Source: a virus. From it: DNA of 35,416 nt. The notes below the pieces were generated by a model. It was not told the origin of the DNA and did not search any database. It saw only the letters and a list, made by a program, of their open reading frames with translations. The stretch lies in the IMG/VR virus record IMGVR_UViG_3300043449_000169, positions 1-35,416 of that record; one strand, written 5' to 3'. Position numbers and translations under genes: made by a program. Positions within the stretch are counted from its first letter, which is position 1. Each line of letters starts with the position of its first letter. Of the stretch, positions 19,894 through 29,297 are shown in pieces.

Positions 19894-21324
19894 TTATTGT
19901 TCGTATAAAAGACCAGGAGCATTGTTGTATGCTCCTTGTTGTTGAAGTAATTGACGAATAAACGATGCATTAGGATTGTTATCTCCAAATACACCAAGAC
20001 CTTGGTTTTGCTTTTTATACAGATTTAATGCAGTCCATGCTTTTGGTTTTGGCATATCAAAAATTGACTGTGTTGCACCAAGTACAGCACCGGTAGTATC
20101 ACCTAATGCTTGACCACCAGCAGCCTTCACTCCACCGCCAATACCAAGTAAATCTCTATTTTCAATCCTAGCGGCACTTCTTTCTAAGTTTGGCATTAGT
20201 TCTAATAATTGACCTTGTTGAGCATTTAATGCGCTTACTTGTGGTACTTTAGATTCAATAGACTCTTTAGCTGCTCTTGCCATTGCTTTAAATGCTTCAT
20301 CTTCAGCTTTAGTTGATACTTGATTTTTCTTTTTATATATACCTGTTTGGTAAATATCTTGTTTAAATGCTTGCATCTGAGCCGGAGTAACAGATGTAAT
20401 TTTATTTTTCTTTAAATATTGCCTAAAATTTGATTCAATTCTATTTAATGCAGCCAAGTCTGGTTGAGCTTCAATTTTAAATCCACCTAATTCTTTTCTA
20501 ACATTATTTAGATTTTCAAATACTTTTGCTGCAGGTATTTTTACATTTGCTTCAGTAGCATTTGCAATTAATTCATCAATTCTATTGCCCAAAACATTAA
20601 TAGTTGTTTGAGCTTTACCTACACCAGAATAACTTGGCATTATTTGTTGCTCTAATGCTGTTTGAGTAATATTAGCTCGTTCTGCTGGAGATAATGTAGT
20701 AGACCATTTTGCAGCACTTTCATATAATTTTGCTGGCAATGTAGATGGAAGAACTTTTGCTGCTCCATAACCTAATGTATTAGCTGCTATGCTTAATGGC
20801 TCAATAGCTGCACCAACTTTACCAAGTGTAGCTAGTTTAGGTGCTAATGTTGCACCACCTGTTAAAACACCTGATACATCACTTAATACACCTACTGGGT
20901 CTTGTTGAATTGCTCTTAAAACATTTTGTTTGCCACCATATCGTTCTTTATAGTACTGACCAACATTACCAGCTACATCTCTTGCAGCAACACCGGCTTG
21001 TAATGCTTCTGGTCTATTAGCATCAGCTTGATTAATAAAATCAACTACATTTTGTGGCAAAGCATTTTGCAATGCGCCAGCACCAATGTCTAAAATTGCA
21101 CGACCTGTTTGCAATGGGCTAGTAATTGCCGTAGCTAAATTTTTTCCATACTGCAATGCGCTAGAAGGTACATTTTCTAAAGTTTTTGCTGCTGAAAATT
21201 CAATTGGTGCAGTTTCTTGTTGTTTAGCAACTTCATAGGCTTTTGCAACTATTTCAAACTCTTTAGAGCCTTTTTTATCTTTGTTGCTAATAATCCATTG
21301 TGCGTAATCATTTGCATTTGCCAT
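19894..21324 (-). CDS. Internal virion / DNA ejection protein (probable)
   Basis: 476 residues, Ala/Gln/Asn-rich and mostly helical. The N-terminus NANDYAQWIISNKDKKGSKE, then FEIVAKAYEVAK, is a motif I recognise at the start of large internal virion proteins of aquatic podoviruses. Ala/Gly-rich hydrophobic stretches (VGVLSDVSGVLTGGATLAPK) could interact with membranes. Likely ejected with DNA to help cross the envelope. A very compact neighbourhood: one base to the upstream gene. Confidence 0.6.
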   Translation of the reverse strand: MANANDYAQWIISNKDKKGSKEFEIVAKAYEVAKQQETAPIEFSAAKTLENVPSSALQYGKNLATAITSPLQTGRAILDIGAGALQNALPQNVVDFINQADANRPEALQAGVAARDVAGNVGQYYKERYGGKQNVLRAIQQDPVGVLSDVSGVLTGGATLAPKLATLGKVGAAIEPLSIAANTLGYGAAKVLPSTLPAKLYESAAKWSTTLSPAERANITQTALEQQIMPSYSGVGKAQTTINVLGNRIDELIANATEANVKIPAAKVFENLNNVRKELGGFKIEAQPDLAALNRIESNFRQYLKKNKITSVTPAQMQAFKQDIYQTGIYKKKNQVSTKAEDEAFKAMARAAKESIESKVPQVSALNAQQGQLLELMPNLERSAARIENRDLLGIGGGVKAAGGQALGDTTGAVLGATQSIFDMPKPKAWTALNLYKKQNQGLGVFGDNNPNASFIRQLLQQQGAYNNAPGLLYEQ

Positions 21325-21325
21325 A

Positions 21326-22729
21326 TTATGGGTTTCCTATAATTGCATCAGCTTGGTTTAATAAATCTTGATTTACTCCACCTTTTGCACCTGACAATCT
21401 TTTTACTCTATTTTCAATTTCAACACTTACAGCCCGACCTAAAGAGTTATCGTAATCAGCTAAACCTTCATAACTAAATGTATTATTACCAACATTTTTT
21501 CTTGACCAGTCAGCTAATTTAGACATACGTTTTGCATTTGCATCAGCAATTTGAGCCATTAATTCACGACCTTCTTTTGACGTTGCTAGTGTTGGGAATG
21601 ATGAACGATAAGCACCAAACTCTAGGTCAGATGTTGAGCCACTTCCTGGAGTTTTAATGCCTGTAGCAGCAATAGTAGAAATACCTTGTATCGCTTGATT
21701 AACATTAGCTGATGGACTTTTAATACCTAAGAAGTTTTGTAAATCTGCATTAAGTTTAATCAAGCCATTACCTTGCTGATTTCCAATTAATGAGTTAATT
21801 ACACGAGTTTGAGCTGCAACATTCCTAGATGTATTTGCGCCACCAGTTAGACCTTTTAATGTATCTTGGTCAACATCTAATATTGTTTGCTCACGTGGAG
21901 GCAATTTAATTGTTGTAGTTGATTTTGGTGACCTTGCTGTTTCTATTGACATATCCCAATCAGCAAATGATTTTGGTTGTCTGCCAGATGCAGTTTCTTG
22001 TTGAGCATAAAAATTATAATCTTGTTGTTTATTTGTTCCTTCATTAGGTTTAGCCGTAGGATTCATTATCCATTCCCCTTTATTTGGGTCATAAATAGGT
22101 TCACCAATACCGGCTTTAACTAAATCAGCTTTAGCTGGAGTCTGAAGTTTTTTGATTGTTTCTAATCCAGTTAAATAAGCAGTTGCCCTTGGGTCACCAC
22201 TTAATAACATTGCATTTAATGCAGTTGGACTCATTTCTTGTTTTTCTGGAGCAGTCATTACTTGCTGAGTAGTAGCTGGGGCATAAGTTTTGCTTAGACC
22301 AAAGTTAGGTACTACTGCATTTGCATCTGGAGTTTGTGGTAAATAACCACCACCAGATACTTGCTCAGTTGCATATTGTGCTGGAGTAGTTTTATATAAT
22401 CCTTTAGCAGCGACATCAAATGATTCACGTTGTGCTTTCTGACGATTCATCTCATCAATCTTAGCCTTAGTTTGATAGTCTTGCAGAGCAGTATCATAGA
22501 CACCTTGTGCGCCTGTCATACCTGCCTGTAGTGACTGACCAATGATACGACCTAGTCCTAAGTTTTGATTCTTAGGTGCTGCTAGGTAGCCTAATACAGC
22601 GTTAGCAATACCTGTGGTAGCTGCACGACTTTTTAACTTGTCTACAGCTTCTTGACCAAGCAGACCGCCCATGTACTCTGGTGGTGTTGAACCAAAACCA
22701 CTTAAATAATCTAATAATCCGTTTGCCAT
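21326..22729 (-). CDS. Structural / ejection-type protein
   Basis: 467 residues. It starts MANGLLDYLSGFGSTPPEYM, sharing the GLLDY start with the 17378-18424 product. Residues 35-60 are hydrophobic Ala/Gly/Leu (TGIANAVLGYLAAP), followed by a Gln/Lys-rich coiled region (QDYQTKAKIDEMNRQKAQRE) and a C-terminal helical part. The position between tail and lysis genes and the low complexity fit an internal virion protein. No specific family named. Confidence 0.55.
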   Translation of the reverse strand: MANGLLDYLSGFGSTPPEYMGGLLGQEAVDKLKSRAATTGIANAVLGYLAAPKNQNLGLGRIIGQSLQAGMTGAQGVYDTALQDYQTKAKIDEMNRQKAQRESFDVAAKGLYKTTPAQYATEQVSGGGYLPQTPDANAVVPNFGLSKTYAPATTQQVMTAPEKQEMSPTALNAMLLSGDPRATAYLTGLETIKKLQTPAKADLVKAGIGEPIYDPNKGEWIMNPTAKPNEGTNKQQDYNFYAQQETASGRQPKSFADWDMSIETARSPKSTTTIKLPPREQTILDVDQDTLKGLTGGANTSRNVAAQTRVINSLIGNQQGNGLIKLNADLQNFLGIKSPSANVNQAIQGISTIAATGIKTPGSGSTSDLEFGAYRSSFPTLATSKEGRELMAQIADANAKRMSKLADWSRKNVGNNTFSYEGLADYDNSLGRAVSVEIENRVKRLSGAKGGVNQDLLNQADAIIGNP

Positions 22730-22732
22730 AAT

Positions 22733-23410
22733 TTATCCTACTCCTAAATCACTTCTTTGTCGTTTATATTGTGGATAGTATTGTTGCATAAATTGAGCAA
22801 AACCTTCTGGGCTTGGTGCTTGACCTACTTCAATACGACCTGCTGGAGCTGCTTGCATTGGCTGTGGTTGAAATTGATTAGCTACCATTGCTGCACCTTT
22901 AAGATTATCAATAGACATCGCATCTGGTAATCTAGCAGATAAATCAGAACCTAATGATTGTGCGCCCATAGTAAATTTGTCTAACAAAGAACCAGTACCT
23001 GTATATATTGGAGTAGCAGAACTTGCCCCTAAATATGCCTCCGGAGCTAAATAAGAACCGGTAACAGGATTAAACACCATGCCAGAACTTTCTATAGTTC
23101 CAGCCAATGCTTCTGGAACTGCTGATTGAGCAATAGTAGGGGCTAAACTTGCAGTAGTAGTAGCAGTAGGCGCAACACCTAATAATCCGCTAGCACCTTG
23201 AGATAATCCAGTACCAGCAGCCCCAGTAGCGCCAGTAGCAGCTCCACCTGCACCAGCAGCAGCGCCAGTACCTAGTAAAGTACCACCACCGTAACCAAGA
23301 GTAGCGCCAAGAGCTGCATTTTTAAGTGATTTACCTAAACTTTTACCACTAAGTAGAGAGCCACCACCACCTACGGCAGCCCCTACCATTGCCATTGTAA
23401 CCGGATCCAT
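22733..23410 (-). CDS. Gly/Ala-rich virion protein
   Basis: 225 residues. The first 90 are Ala/Gly/Thr repeats (AMVGAAVGGGGSLLSG, GAAAGAGGAATGATGAAG), of the kind seen in membrane-active ejection proteins such as P22 gp7-like products. The C-terminus ends FAQFMQQYYPQYKRQRSDLG. It is tightly spaced with both neighbours. Function inferred from composition and position. Confidence 0.55.
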   Translation of the reverse strand: MDPVTMAMVGAAVGGGGSLLSGKSLGKSLKNAALGATLGYGGGTLLGTGAAAGAGGAATGATGAAGTGLSQGASGLLGVAPTATTTASLAPTIAQSAVPEALAGTIESSGMVFNPVTGSYLAPEAYLGASSATPIYTGTGSLLDKFTMGAQSLGSDLSARLPDAMSIDNLKGAAMVANQFQPQPMQAAPAGRIEVGQAPSPEGFAQFMQQYYPQYKRQRSDLGVG

Positions 23411-23411
23411 A

Positions 23412-24536
23412 CTAAGCTCCCTTTACCTTGCCAACAACGTAGCAAATAGGTTCAATCACGGCACGATAGATACGACCTAGTGGGTCACGTTTCTTACCAC
23501 GCATCTCTTTCCACAAGTCAGCAGTACGGTGACGTGCAATATGCTCTGCAACACGTCTTACAGCGTTTCTAAGCGCATTTGGTGTACCGTTGAAGGCATA
23601 GGCTACGACAGGTAAGAATAATGTGTGATAGCCCTTCTCAATCGTCTTAGCATTTGGCATGGTAGCTGAATGTTGTAACCATACGGCTTGACGGAATGAG
23701 CCAAAGCCATAAGCCTCGTTCATCGCGGTACATACTATTTTACCACCACTTGATGTGCTTGTAGTAGTAGAACCTTGAGGTGTACCAGATAAGTATTGAG
23801 CGTACTGGTTAAGTTTAGCAGTAGGCAAGTTCTCGTTGTAGTTAAAGCGATTGATGTCTGCCTGTAGTGCTGTGTTGGCATAGTCTTCTTGAGCTTGACC
23901 AGTTTTAAGCAATTGATTAATGTCTGTGTAATCAGCGTTAGCCAATGCAGGTGCGCCCATTGCTGCAGCCTCTTGTCTTGCACGTTCTGCATTATAGTTT
24001 TGATATGCCAAGTCACCGTACTTGTTGGCTAGTGTATTAGATAATGTATTAGCAGCACGGTTTTGAATATCAGCACTTACACCAGAGCCATAACGACCAG
24101 CCATTGATGCGCCACCTTGGGCTTGTTTAATTGCATCCATGTAGGTTTGTGTTGCACCTTGTGATGCACCGGCAAGAGCTTGGTTAAAGTATGGATTATT
24201 TTGTAGGTACTGCCCGCTAATCACGTCTTGTTGTTGTTGCTGGGCTGCTGGTAGTAATGGATTACCTGCCATAGCACGATTACCTGCTGCCGTTAATGCC
24301 TGTGTTGTTTGAGCAGATGGTCCAACATAAGTCTGACCAGGATAGTATCTTGGACTTGTGCCTTGGTATAGGTTCTTTGCTTCCTGTAAGCCGTAGCTAA
24401 CATAAGGCTTAAGTATTGGATCAATGCCAGTTTGTGATGTTGATGAACCACCACCGCCACTACCTTCTAAAGTCATGCGTTTACCTACTGGTTGGAATGC
24501 TAACTCTGGCAACATATCTAAGTGATTGTATTTCAT
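23412..24536 (-). CDS. Tail/ejection protein with conserved C-terminal domain
   Basis: 374 residues. The N-terminal 260 are Gln/Ala/Asn/Tyr-rich and helical (SASMxxxYGSG-type; GASMAGRYGSGVSADIQNRA). After a Ser/Thr linker comes a distinct domain: CTAMNEAYGFGSFRQAVWLQ, YHTLFLPVVAYAFN, then HIARHRTADLWKEMRGKKRD and ICYVVGK. I recognise this C-terminal domain from other aquatic phage tail-region proteins, but its role is not known. Confidence 0.6.
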   Translation of the reverse strand: MKYNHLDMLPELAFQPVGKRMTLEGSGGGGSSTSQTGIDPILKPYVSYGLQEAKNLYQGTSPRYYPGQTYVGPSAQTTQALTAAGNRAMAGNPLLPAAQQQQQDVISGQYLQNNPYFNQALAGASQGATQTYMDAIKQAQGGASMAGRYGSGVSADIQNRAANTLSNTLANKYGDLAYQNYNAERARQEAAAMGAPALANADYTDINQLLKTGQAQEDYANTALQADINRFNYNENLPTAKLNQYAQYLSGTPQGSTTTSTSSGGKIVCTAMNEAYGFGSFRQAVWLQHSATMPNAKTIEKGYHTLFLPVVAYAFNGTPNALRNAVRRVAEHIARHRTADLWKEMRGKKRDPLGRIYRAVIEPICYVVGKVKGA

Positions 24537-24545
24537 GTAATGCTC

Positions 24546-24935
24546 CTAAATGCTTAATTCCCAATTTCTTGGTCTAAATCCTAGTTGTTTGGCTCTCGTT
24601 TCCCATCCACTACGCATAGAAGAAAACGTCACTTTTTTGCAGTTGCCTTGTTTAGCAATGCTCTTGGCAAACTCAAGTCCAAAGGATAAATCATCAGGGT
24701 TGCTTGAATCTAACCATGCTGCCCAAATGTGCATCTCTACACCGTTAGGCTGTAATACTATAAAACCTTTCTTTTCTGGCAATATCCACAACATAGAGCG
24801 TTGCTCGTAGCAGTCGCAATAGATGTCCTCTACTAGCCACTCGGAGTGACCTTTAGCACGAACCTTCTCAAGACCCATGCGAACCCACCACCAGCAATGT
24901 CTTAGTTCATTAGGCTGTACGTATGAAAAGTCCAT
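24546..24935 (-). CDS. GNAT-like small virion-region protein
   Basis: 129 residues: LRHCWWWVRMGLEKVRAKGH, then LVEDIYCDCYEQRSMLWILP, EMHIWAAWLDS and RSGWETRAKQLGFRP. The alternating strands and the final W-x-x-x-A-K-x-L-G-F element resemble the GNAT fold. Such proteins occur near internal virion genes of T7-like phages (gp13-like). No acetyl-CoA-binding loop is evident, so enzymatic activity is uncertain. Confidence 0.5.
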   Translation of the reverse strand: MDFSYVQPNELRHCWWWVRMGLEKVRAKGHSEWLVEDIYCDCYEQRSMLWILPEKKGFIVLQPNGVEMHIWAAWLDSSNPDDLSFGLEFAKSIAKQGNCKKVTFSSMRSGWETRAKQLGFRPRNWELSI

Positions 24936-25237
24936 TATCCCACCACTATGTATTTAAAAATGCAATCAAAGTTATGTGAGCCGTGCGTTATAGTCGCAGA
25001 GCCTTTATTTAATGCTGATATATAAACTGAAGCCATCTCAGCAGCAGCCTTGTCATTCATTGGAGTAAACAATATAACCGAATCATAGCCAATGCGCTCA
25101 TCAATTATAGTTGATGTAGTTGTAGCCTGTGTGGTAGTAAAGTTACCAGTATTATTAGACTTTCCCTCAACCAAATTGTTTACCACCTCGGATATTTCAC
25201 GAGGTAATGCACCTGATGGATTAAGTTTACGATACAT
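24935..25237 (-). CDS. Conserved tail-region protein
   Basis: 100 residues. It starts MYRKLNPSGALPREISEVVN with a Thr-rich stretch, then DERIGYDSVILFTPMNDKAA, SVYISALNKGSATITH and a terminal FKYIVVG. I recall the DERIGxxSVI and KGSATI pattern in podovirus proteins beside tail hub genes; function unknown. One-base overlaps on both sides (TAATG-like) tie it to the tail genes. Confidence 0.6.
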   Translation of the reverse strand: MYRKLNPSGALPREISEVVNNLVEGKSNNTGNFTTTQATTTSTIIDERIGYDSVILFTPMNDKAAAEMASVYISALNKGSATITHGSHNFDCIFKYIVVG

Positions 25238-26667
25238 TATCTAGTACCCTGTGGAGTTATATCAACATCAAGACCAATGGCATTAGACCAATTGCTTCCA
25301 GTAGGAATTACTGATAGACGATGGTACTTACCACTACTACGTAATGATACACGATTTTCACTATCAGCAGCAGTATATGAACCTAATTCTGGTACTGCGC
25401 TTAAAAGCATCCTAGACGCTATTGCTACGCTACCAGAGCCATTATCTATGACTGGTCGTGCCAATGTAACAACTGAAGTTGTATTATCGCCTATATCGCC
25501 TGTAGTAAGTTGTGCTGAAGAATTAGCCCCAGTAAAAGTAACAATTTTGGTATCTCTTGCACCAGCAAATAAGAACTTACCACCTGCCCATAATCCATCA
25601 TCTAGTGATGTAGTCAATGTGTCCATATTACCGTATAAATCTAGACCTTCTAATGTCATGCCAACTGATGCTGAACTTGCTACAACATCTACGTCTGTTG
25701 TACAGTAAGACCATTTTTTTACTTGCCAGTTATATATTAACAAAGTATTTTGTGCAAAGTTATCAATAAACTCCCAAACTACTATTTTACGGAATGGGTC
25801 AATGGTTGATGACATTAAATTAAGTTTTGATTGGTTAACATTAGCATAGAACCAAGAATCTACTTTTTGTGTACCAATTGCAGTTACAGTAGAGCCATCG
25901 CATGAATAGAACCCATCTGCGCCTAAAAAATAAGTCATTTCACCATACTGAATAACAGAGTTTCCTTCTACACAACCAATACCACGACTAATTGTGTCAA
26001 ATTGGAAGAATAAAGGTGAGCCAATGTAAGACATACGGACAACAGAGCGATCTAAGAATATAAGACCAACCTCACCACCAGTCATACCTGTTATATTACC
26101 ACCGTCTGCAATTATTTGATAATCAGACTGACTTGCTGCACCTGGTGTCCAATTTGTTTCATCATTAATGTTAGACCATTGCACTTTATTGGCATTAGAT
26201 CCACCATCTAAGTTAGCGGCTACAACAAAATCACGTACTACGGTTACAAATTTTGCTACTGGTGCGCTTGCATTTAAGTCATCAAATAATGAACTTGCCC
26301 CTAGTGTATAACTTTGTAATTTATTTACATTGTTTGCAGCAATAATAGTATCGCCAAATTGTGTAAAGTTCCATTTAACTACACTAGAATAATTACCAGA
26401 TTTAGATACATTATCCATGCTTAAATCAGCACCATCTAACTTGAATAACTTGGTAGCACCACCAGCAAATATGTTTGTTGTAGCACTAAACTTTCCGGCA
26501 AAGACATTGTTAAGGTTTTCACTTGCAGCAGCAGAATAATCTACACCTAATGGGAATGGGCTATAGCCAAGTGCAGTAGGCACTACATTTTTTGCAACAG
26601 ATAAGTTTTCAGCAACACCAGGTAAATCTGGTGTCCATTCTGTAAATAATATTTTTTGAGTTGCCAT
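25237..26667 (-). CDS. Tail hub / DNA stabilisation protein (P22 gp10-like)
   Basis: 476 residues, beta-rich. It starts QKILFTEWTPDLPGVAENLS, then KNVVPTALGYSPFPLG, a typical opening of gp10-like head-tail hub proteins. Repeated blades such as VVWEFIDNFAQNTLLIYNWQ and KWSYCTTDV suggest a beta-propeller-like body. In P22, gp10 follows gp4 and closes the portal. The adaptor and portal genes are in the same block. Confidence 0.68.
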   Translation of the reverse strand: MATQKILFTEWTPDLPGVAENLSVAKNVVPTALGYSPFPLGVDYSAAASENLNNVFAGKFSATTNIFAGGATKLFKLDGADLSMDNVSKSGNYSSVVKWNFTQFGDTIIAANNVNKLQSYTLGASSLFDDLNASAPVAKFVTVVRDFVVAANLDGGSNANKVQWSNINDETNWTPGAASQSDYQIIADGGNITGMTGGEVGLIFLDRSVVRMSYIGSPLFFQFDTISRGIGCVEGNSVIQYGEMTYFLGADGFYSCDGSTVTAIGTQKVDSWFYANVNQSKLNLMSSTIDPFRKIVVWEFIDNFAQNTLLIYNWQVKKWSYCTTDVDVVASSASVGMTLEGLDLYGNMDTLTTSLDDGLWAGGKFLFAGARDTKIVTFTGANSSAQLTTGDIGDNTTSVVTLARPVIDNGSGSVAIASRMLLSAVPELGSYTAADSENRVSLRSSGKYHRLSVIPTGSNWSNAIGLDVDITPQGTR

Positions 26668-26680
26668 TAAAACTCCAAAA

Positions 26681-27820
26681 TTATTCGTATGTTATATTGC
26701 AAGTACCACTATCTAATAAATCAGTTCCACTAACTGTAGTAACTTGTACTCTATCTAATGTTGAACTTAGTGATTTATATCCACAATGAGAGGCGGATGT
26801 AGTGGTAAGTGTTGAAGATACATTCCCAGATGCAACCCATGTATTTGTTGCAGCAACTGTTGATGATTTTGTAAGTGTAATTGTACCCATTCTACTGTCA
26901 GTAGCTGTGCTGCCATAAACAATAAAACCTGTAGTAGCAGTAACATTAGTAGTTGAATATGTTGCAACAGAATTATATCCAGTAATTTCATAACCACCAG
27001 AATCGCCAATCTGTATTAGAATATTAGATGTGCCATTTGTCCCAGCACCAACAAAATTAATAGTTATTCTTTTTACCCAACTTGGAATGCTCGTTACAGC
27101 AGCTGACGTAACTCCAGAAAGTATTAAACTATTAGATGTTATTTTTGTTGCGCTAGTCCATGTTGTTCCACTAGACATTAATACATTGCCAATTGTACTA
27201 GGTGCAACTAAATTTCCTGACAATGCACTTGTGCCGTTTCCAAGAAGAAGGCTATTAGCAGTAATTGATGTAGATCCAGTTCCTCCATTAGATACGGCTA
27301 ATGTATCAAACAAGCCTACTGCACGACCTGTAAATGTAGTTGCTGTACCAGTACCAGTTCCAACACCGGTTGCAGTAAATCTAACTCCTACTGTATTAGC
27401 AGATGCGCCTATCAAAGTAAAATCTGTTGTCCCAACAGTTAAAATGGTATAAGTATTGCCAACAATAAAACTGCCAGAAGTTACAGTATTTGTCACAGAT
27501 ATTAAATTGCCTGTAACATTACCTGTTGTATTTCCAATGACGTTGCCTGTAACGTTACCAGTTACACCACCAGTAGCAGTAATTGCACCAGTAACAGACA
27601 TTGCACCAGTAGCGGTAGTCGTGCCAGTAACGGATAAGTTACCACCTACTACAAAGTTGTCTGCGTCTGTTCCGGTCTGTTGATCCTTAACTTGAGCCAT
27701 CAATTCACGGATAGCATTATTAATACCAGATGGAGCGCATCCTTCGGCAATATCAATACCACCAATGTCGGTATTATTTGCTGCCGTAGCACTCCACTCA
27801 CTTATTTTATTTTTTGCCAT
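26681..27820 (-). CDS. Tail fibre protein
   Basis: 379 residues. The N-terminus (KISEWSATAANNTDIGGIDI, then APSGINNAIRELMAQVKD) is the attachment region of many phage fibres. It is followed by VTGN-type tandem repeats (GNVTGNVIGNTTGNVTGN), a FIVGNTYTILTVGTTDFTLI module and GGTGSTSITAN. The distal part is Ser/Thr-rich beta. Trimeric receptor-binding or intermediate fibre; the low complexity makes exact homology unclear. Confidence 0.8.
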   Translation of the reverse strand: MAKNKISEWSATAANNTDIGGIDIAEGCAPSGINNAIRELMAQVKDQQTGTDADNFVVGGNLSVTGTTTATGAMSVTGAITATGGVTGNVTGNVIGNTTGNVTGNLISVTNTVTSGSFIVGNTYTILTVGTTDFTLIGASANTVGVRFTATGVGTGTGTATTFTGRAVGLFDTLAVSNGGTGSTSITANSLLLGNGTSALSGNLVAPSTIGNVLMSSGTTWTSATKITSNSLILSGVTSAAVTSIPSWVKRITINFVGAGTNGTSNILIQIGDSGGYEITGYNSVATYSTTNVTATTGFIVYGSTATDSRMGTITLTKSSTVAATNTWVASGNVSSTLTTTSASHCGYKSLSSTLDRVQVTTVSGTDLLDSGTCNITYE

Positions 27821-27823
27821 GAT

Positions 27824-27982
27824 TTATCCTATAACTATCCAAGTATTAGATGATTCTGAATTGTTTAACCAAGTATTAGTGGTATCTACTACATAACCGT
27901 CTTCCCAATAACCTGCAACAACATACAAATTATTTTGTATTGCCCATGTGTTATCACTAGTAATGACTTCTGTCCATGCCAT
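27824..27982 (-). CDS. Small Trp/Asn-rich fibre-associated protein
   Basis: 52 residues between two fibre genes: MAWTEVITSDNTWAIQNNLY, then WEDGYVVDTTNTWLNNSESS and a terminal NTWIVIG. The TW/NTW periodicity suggests short beta strands (W at regular spacing). Perhaps a fibre tip, connector or chaperone (inference). Its stop lies four bases before the next start. Confidence 0.6.
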   Translation of the reverse strand: MAWTEVITSDNTWAIQNNLYVVAGYWEDGYVVDTTNTWLNNSESSNTWIVIG

Positions 27983-27987
27983 AATTA

Positions 27988-29016
27988 TTAACCGTATTGA
28001 TAAACAATTACTTTACCGTCACCGCCATCGCCACCTTTGCCTGATGTTGCTACGTTACCTGTAGTAATCGCAGTACGAGCAGCACCACCGCCACCACCGC
28101 CAGCACCAACACCACCATTACCACCAGCACCGCCAGTAGCAACAATAGTACCAGTAGTACCAGTAGAAACAGCATTACCCCCACCGCCACCACCTGAGCC
28201 TTGAGTGCCAGCAGCATTGGTTGAACCAGCACCACCTGCTGTACCAGTAGCATTAACAGCAGTACTATCCCCAGTACCAGCAGTCCCACCTGAAACAGCA
28301 CCAGCCGTTGCACCTGTTGTTCCGTTAATTGCGCCAGTAGAAACACCTACTGAACCACCTGCGCCACCACCTGATGACATGAATATAGTTGCTGTAGCAG
28401 GGCTAGTTGCTTGTGGGTTGTTATCACCAGCAGATGCGTTAGTGCCATCACCACCAATTTCAATAGGTATTGTAAATCCAGCTAATATCTGTGCGCCTAA
28501 ACCGCCACCTAACAAAGTGGTATTTGATACATTGACTGTACCACCATCACCACCTTCAGCAGATAACCAATCACCAAATTTAGATACTGTTCCTGCACTA
28601 CCCGGGTTTCCTACAACACCACCGTTTGAAGCGTTACCTGTTCTGCTAACAGAAGCACCACCTGCGCCTTTAGTGCCAACAACAATAGTTTCTGTTGAGC
28701 CTAAGACTGAAGCTGGGAATACATTACGAACAGTAGCCCCTGCTCCACCGCCACCTGTGCCACCATAAGCCACGTTTTGAGATGCACCACCTGATGCTCC
28801 ACCGCCACCAGCGCCAATGGCTACGACTAATACAATCTTAGCACTACCATTCTTAGTCCAACCACCACTAAATGTACCAGCAGTAGCAAATGTATCTGTT
28901 GAAAGTAATGACATACCTCCAACAGCTACTCCATTAACTGTTAGAGCCCCAACTATATCTAATGTACCTGTAGATGGGGTTAGCTTATCTGATACTTGAT
29001 TGGTTTCAATAGCCAT
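27988..29016 (-). CDS. Glycine-rich receptor-binding adhesin
   Basis: 342 residues. A short N-terminus MAIETNQVSDKLTPSTGTLD, a strand-rich segment (GTFSGGWTKNGSAKIVLVVA), then many poly-Gly blocks (GAGGGGASGG, GGTGGGGAGA, GGAGGNGGVGAGGGGGG) alternating with Thr/Ser/Val stretches, and a terminal KVIVYQYG. This composition is that of polyglycine-sandwich phage adhesins, where Gly-rich helices pack and loops contact the receptor. Overlaps its upstream neighbour by one base. Confidence 0.75.
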   Translation of the reverse strand: MAIETNQVSDKLTPSTGTLDIVGALTVNGVAVGGMSLLSTDTFATAGTFSGGWTKNGSAKIVLVVAIGAGGGGASGGASQNVAYGGTGGGGAGATVRNVFPASVLGSTETIVVGTKGAGGASVSRTGNASNGGVVGNPGSAGTVSKFGDWLSAEGGDGGTVNVSNTTLLGGGLGAQILAGFTIPIEIGGDGTNASAGDNNPQATSPATATIFMSSGGGAGGSVGVSTGAINGTTGATAGAVSGGTAGTGDSTAVNATGTAGGAGSTNAAGTQGSGGGGGGNAVSTGTTGTIVATGGAGGNGGVGAGGGGGGAARTAITTGNVATSGKGGDGGDGKVIVYQYG

Positions 29017-29285
29017 TAGCAGTCCTCTGCGGATTCATAACCTAATTGAGTTTTTAAATTAGCATACAATTCTGGCAAAACATCACCATTAAAGTTAGTA
29101 GAATCTAATGTAAACGATTGACGCACTACTGGTCGTTTGTTATCAAGTCTAGCTTGTTCTGTAGCATGAACTTCAACAATGTATTTAACACTTGTCTTGT
29201 CACCAGCAAAGCCTTTGATTCGTGCATACGCATCAGTAAATGTTGACCCAGTTTGTGTATCGGTAATGTTTAATTTTAAAGCCAT
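29016..29285 (-). CDS. Small conserved fibre-region protein
   Basis: 89 residues: MALKLNITDTQTGSTFTDAY, then IVEVHATEQARLDNKRPVVR and a C-terminal VLPELYANLKTQLGYESA. Predicted beta-sheet followed by helix. It lies between two fibre genes and is likely a fibre connector or assembly protein. Function not known. Confidence 0.6.
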   Translation of the reverse strand: MALKLNITDTQTGSTFTDAYARIKGFAGDKTSVKYIVEVHATEQARLDNKRPVVRQSFTLDSTNFNGDVLPELYANLKTQLGYESAEDC

Positions 29286-29297
29286 TATATACTCCTA

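Noticed and set aside
25277-25708. Plus-strand frame of 143 codons opposite the tail hub gene
   Set aside because: Antisense to a well-supported gene, without a ribosome binding site or recognisable domain.
27030-27683. Plus-strand frames opposite the tail fibre
   Set aside because: Val/Pro/Thr-rich shadows of the fibre repeats, with no start signals; the minus-strand gene is clearly coding.
28205-28768. Long plus-strand open frame rich in Pro, Ala and Val opposite the glycine-rich adhesin
   Set aside because: It is the complement of Gly/Ala/Thr codons, which removes stops on the other strand; no ribosome binding site and a composition unlike a real protein.
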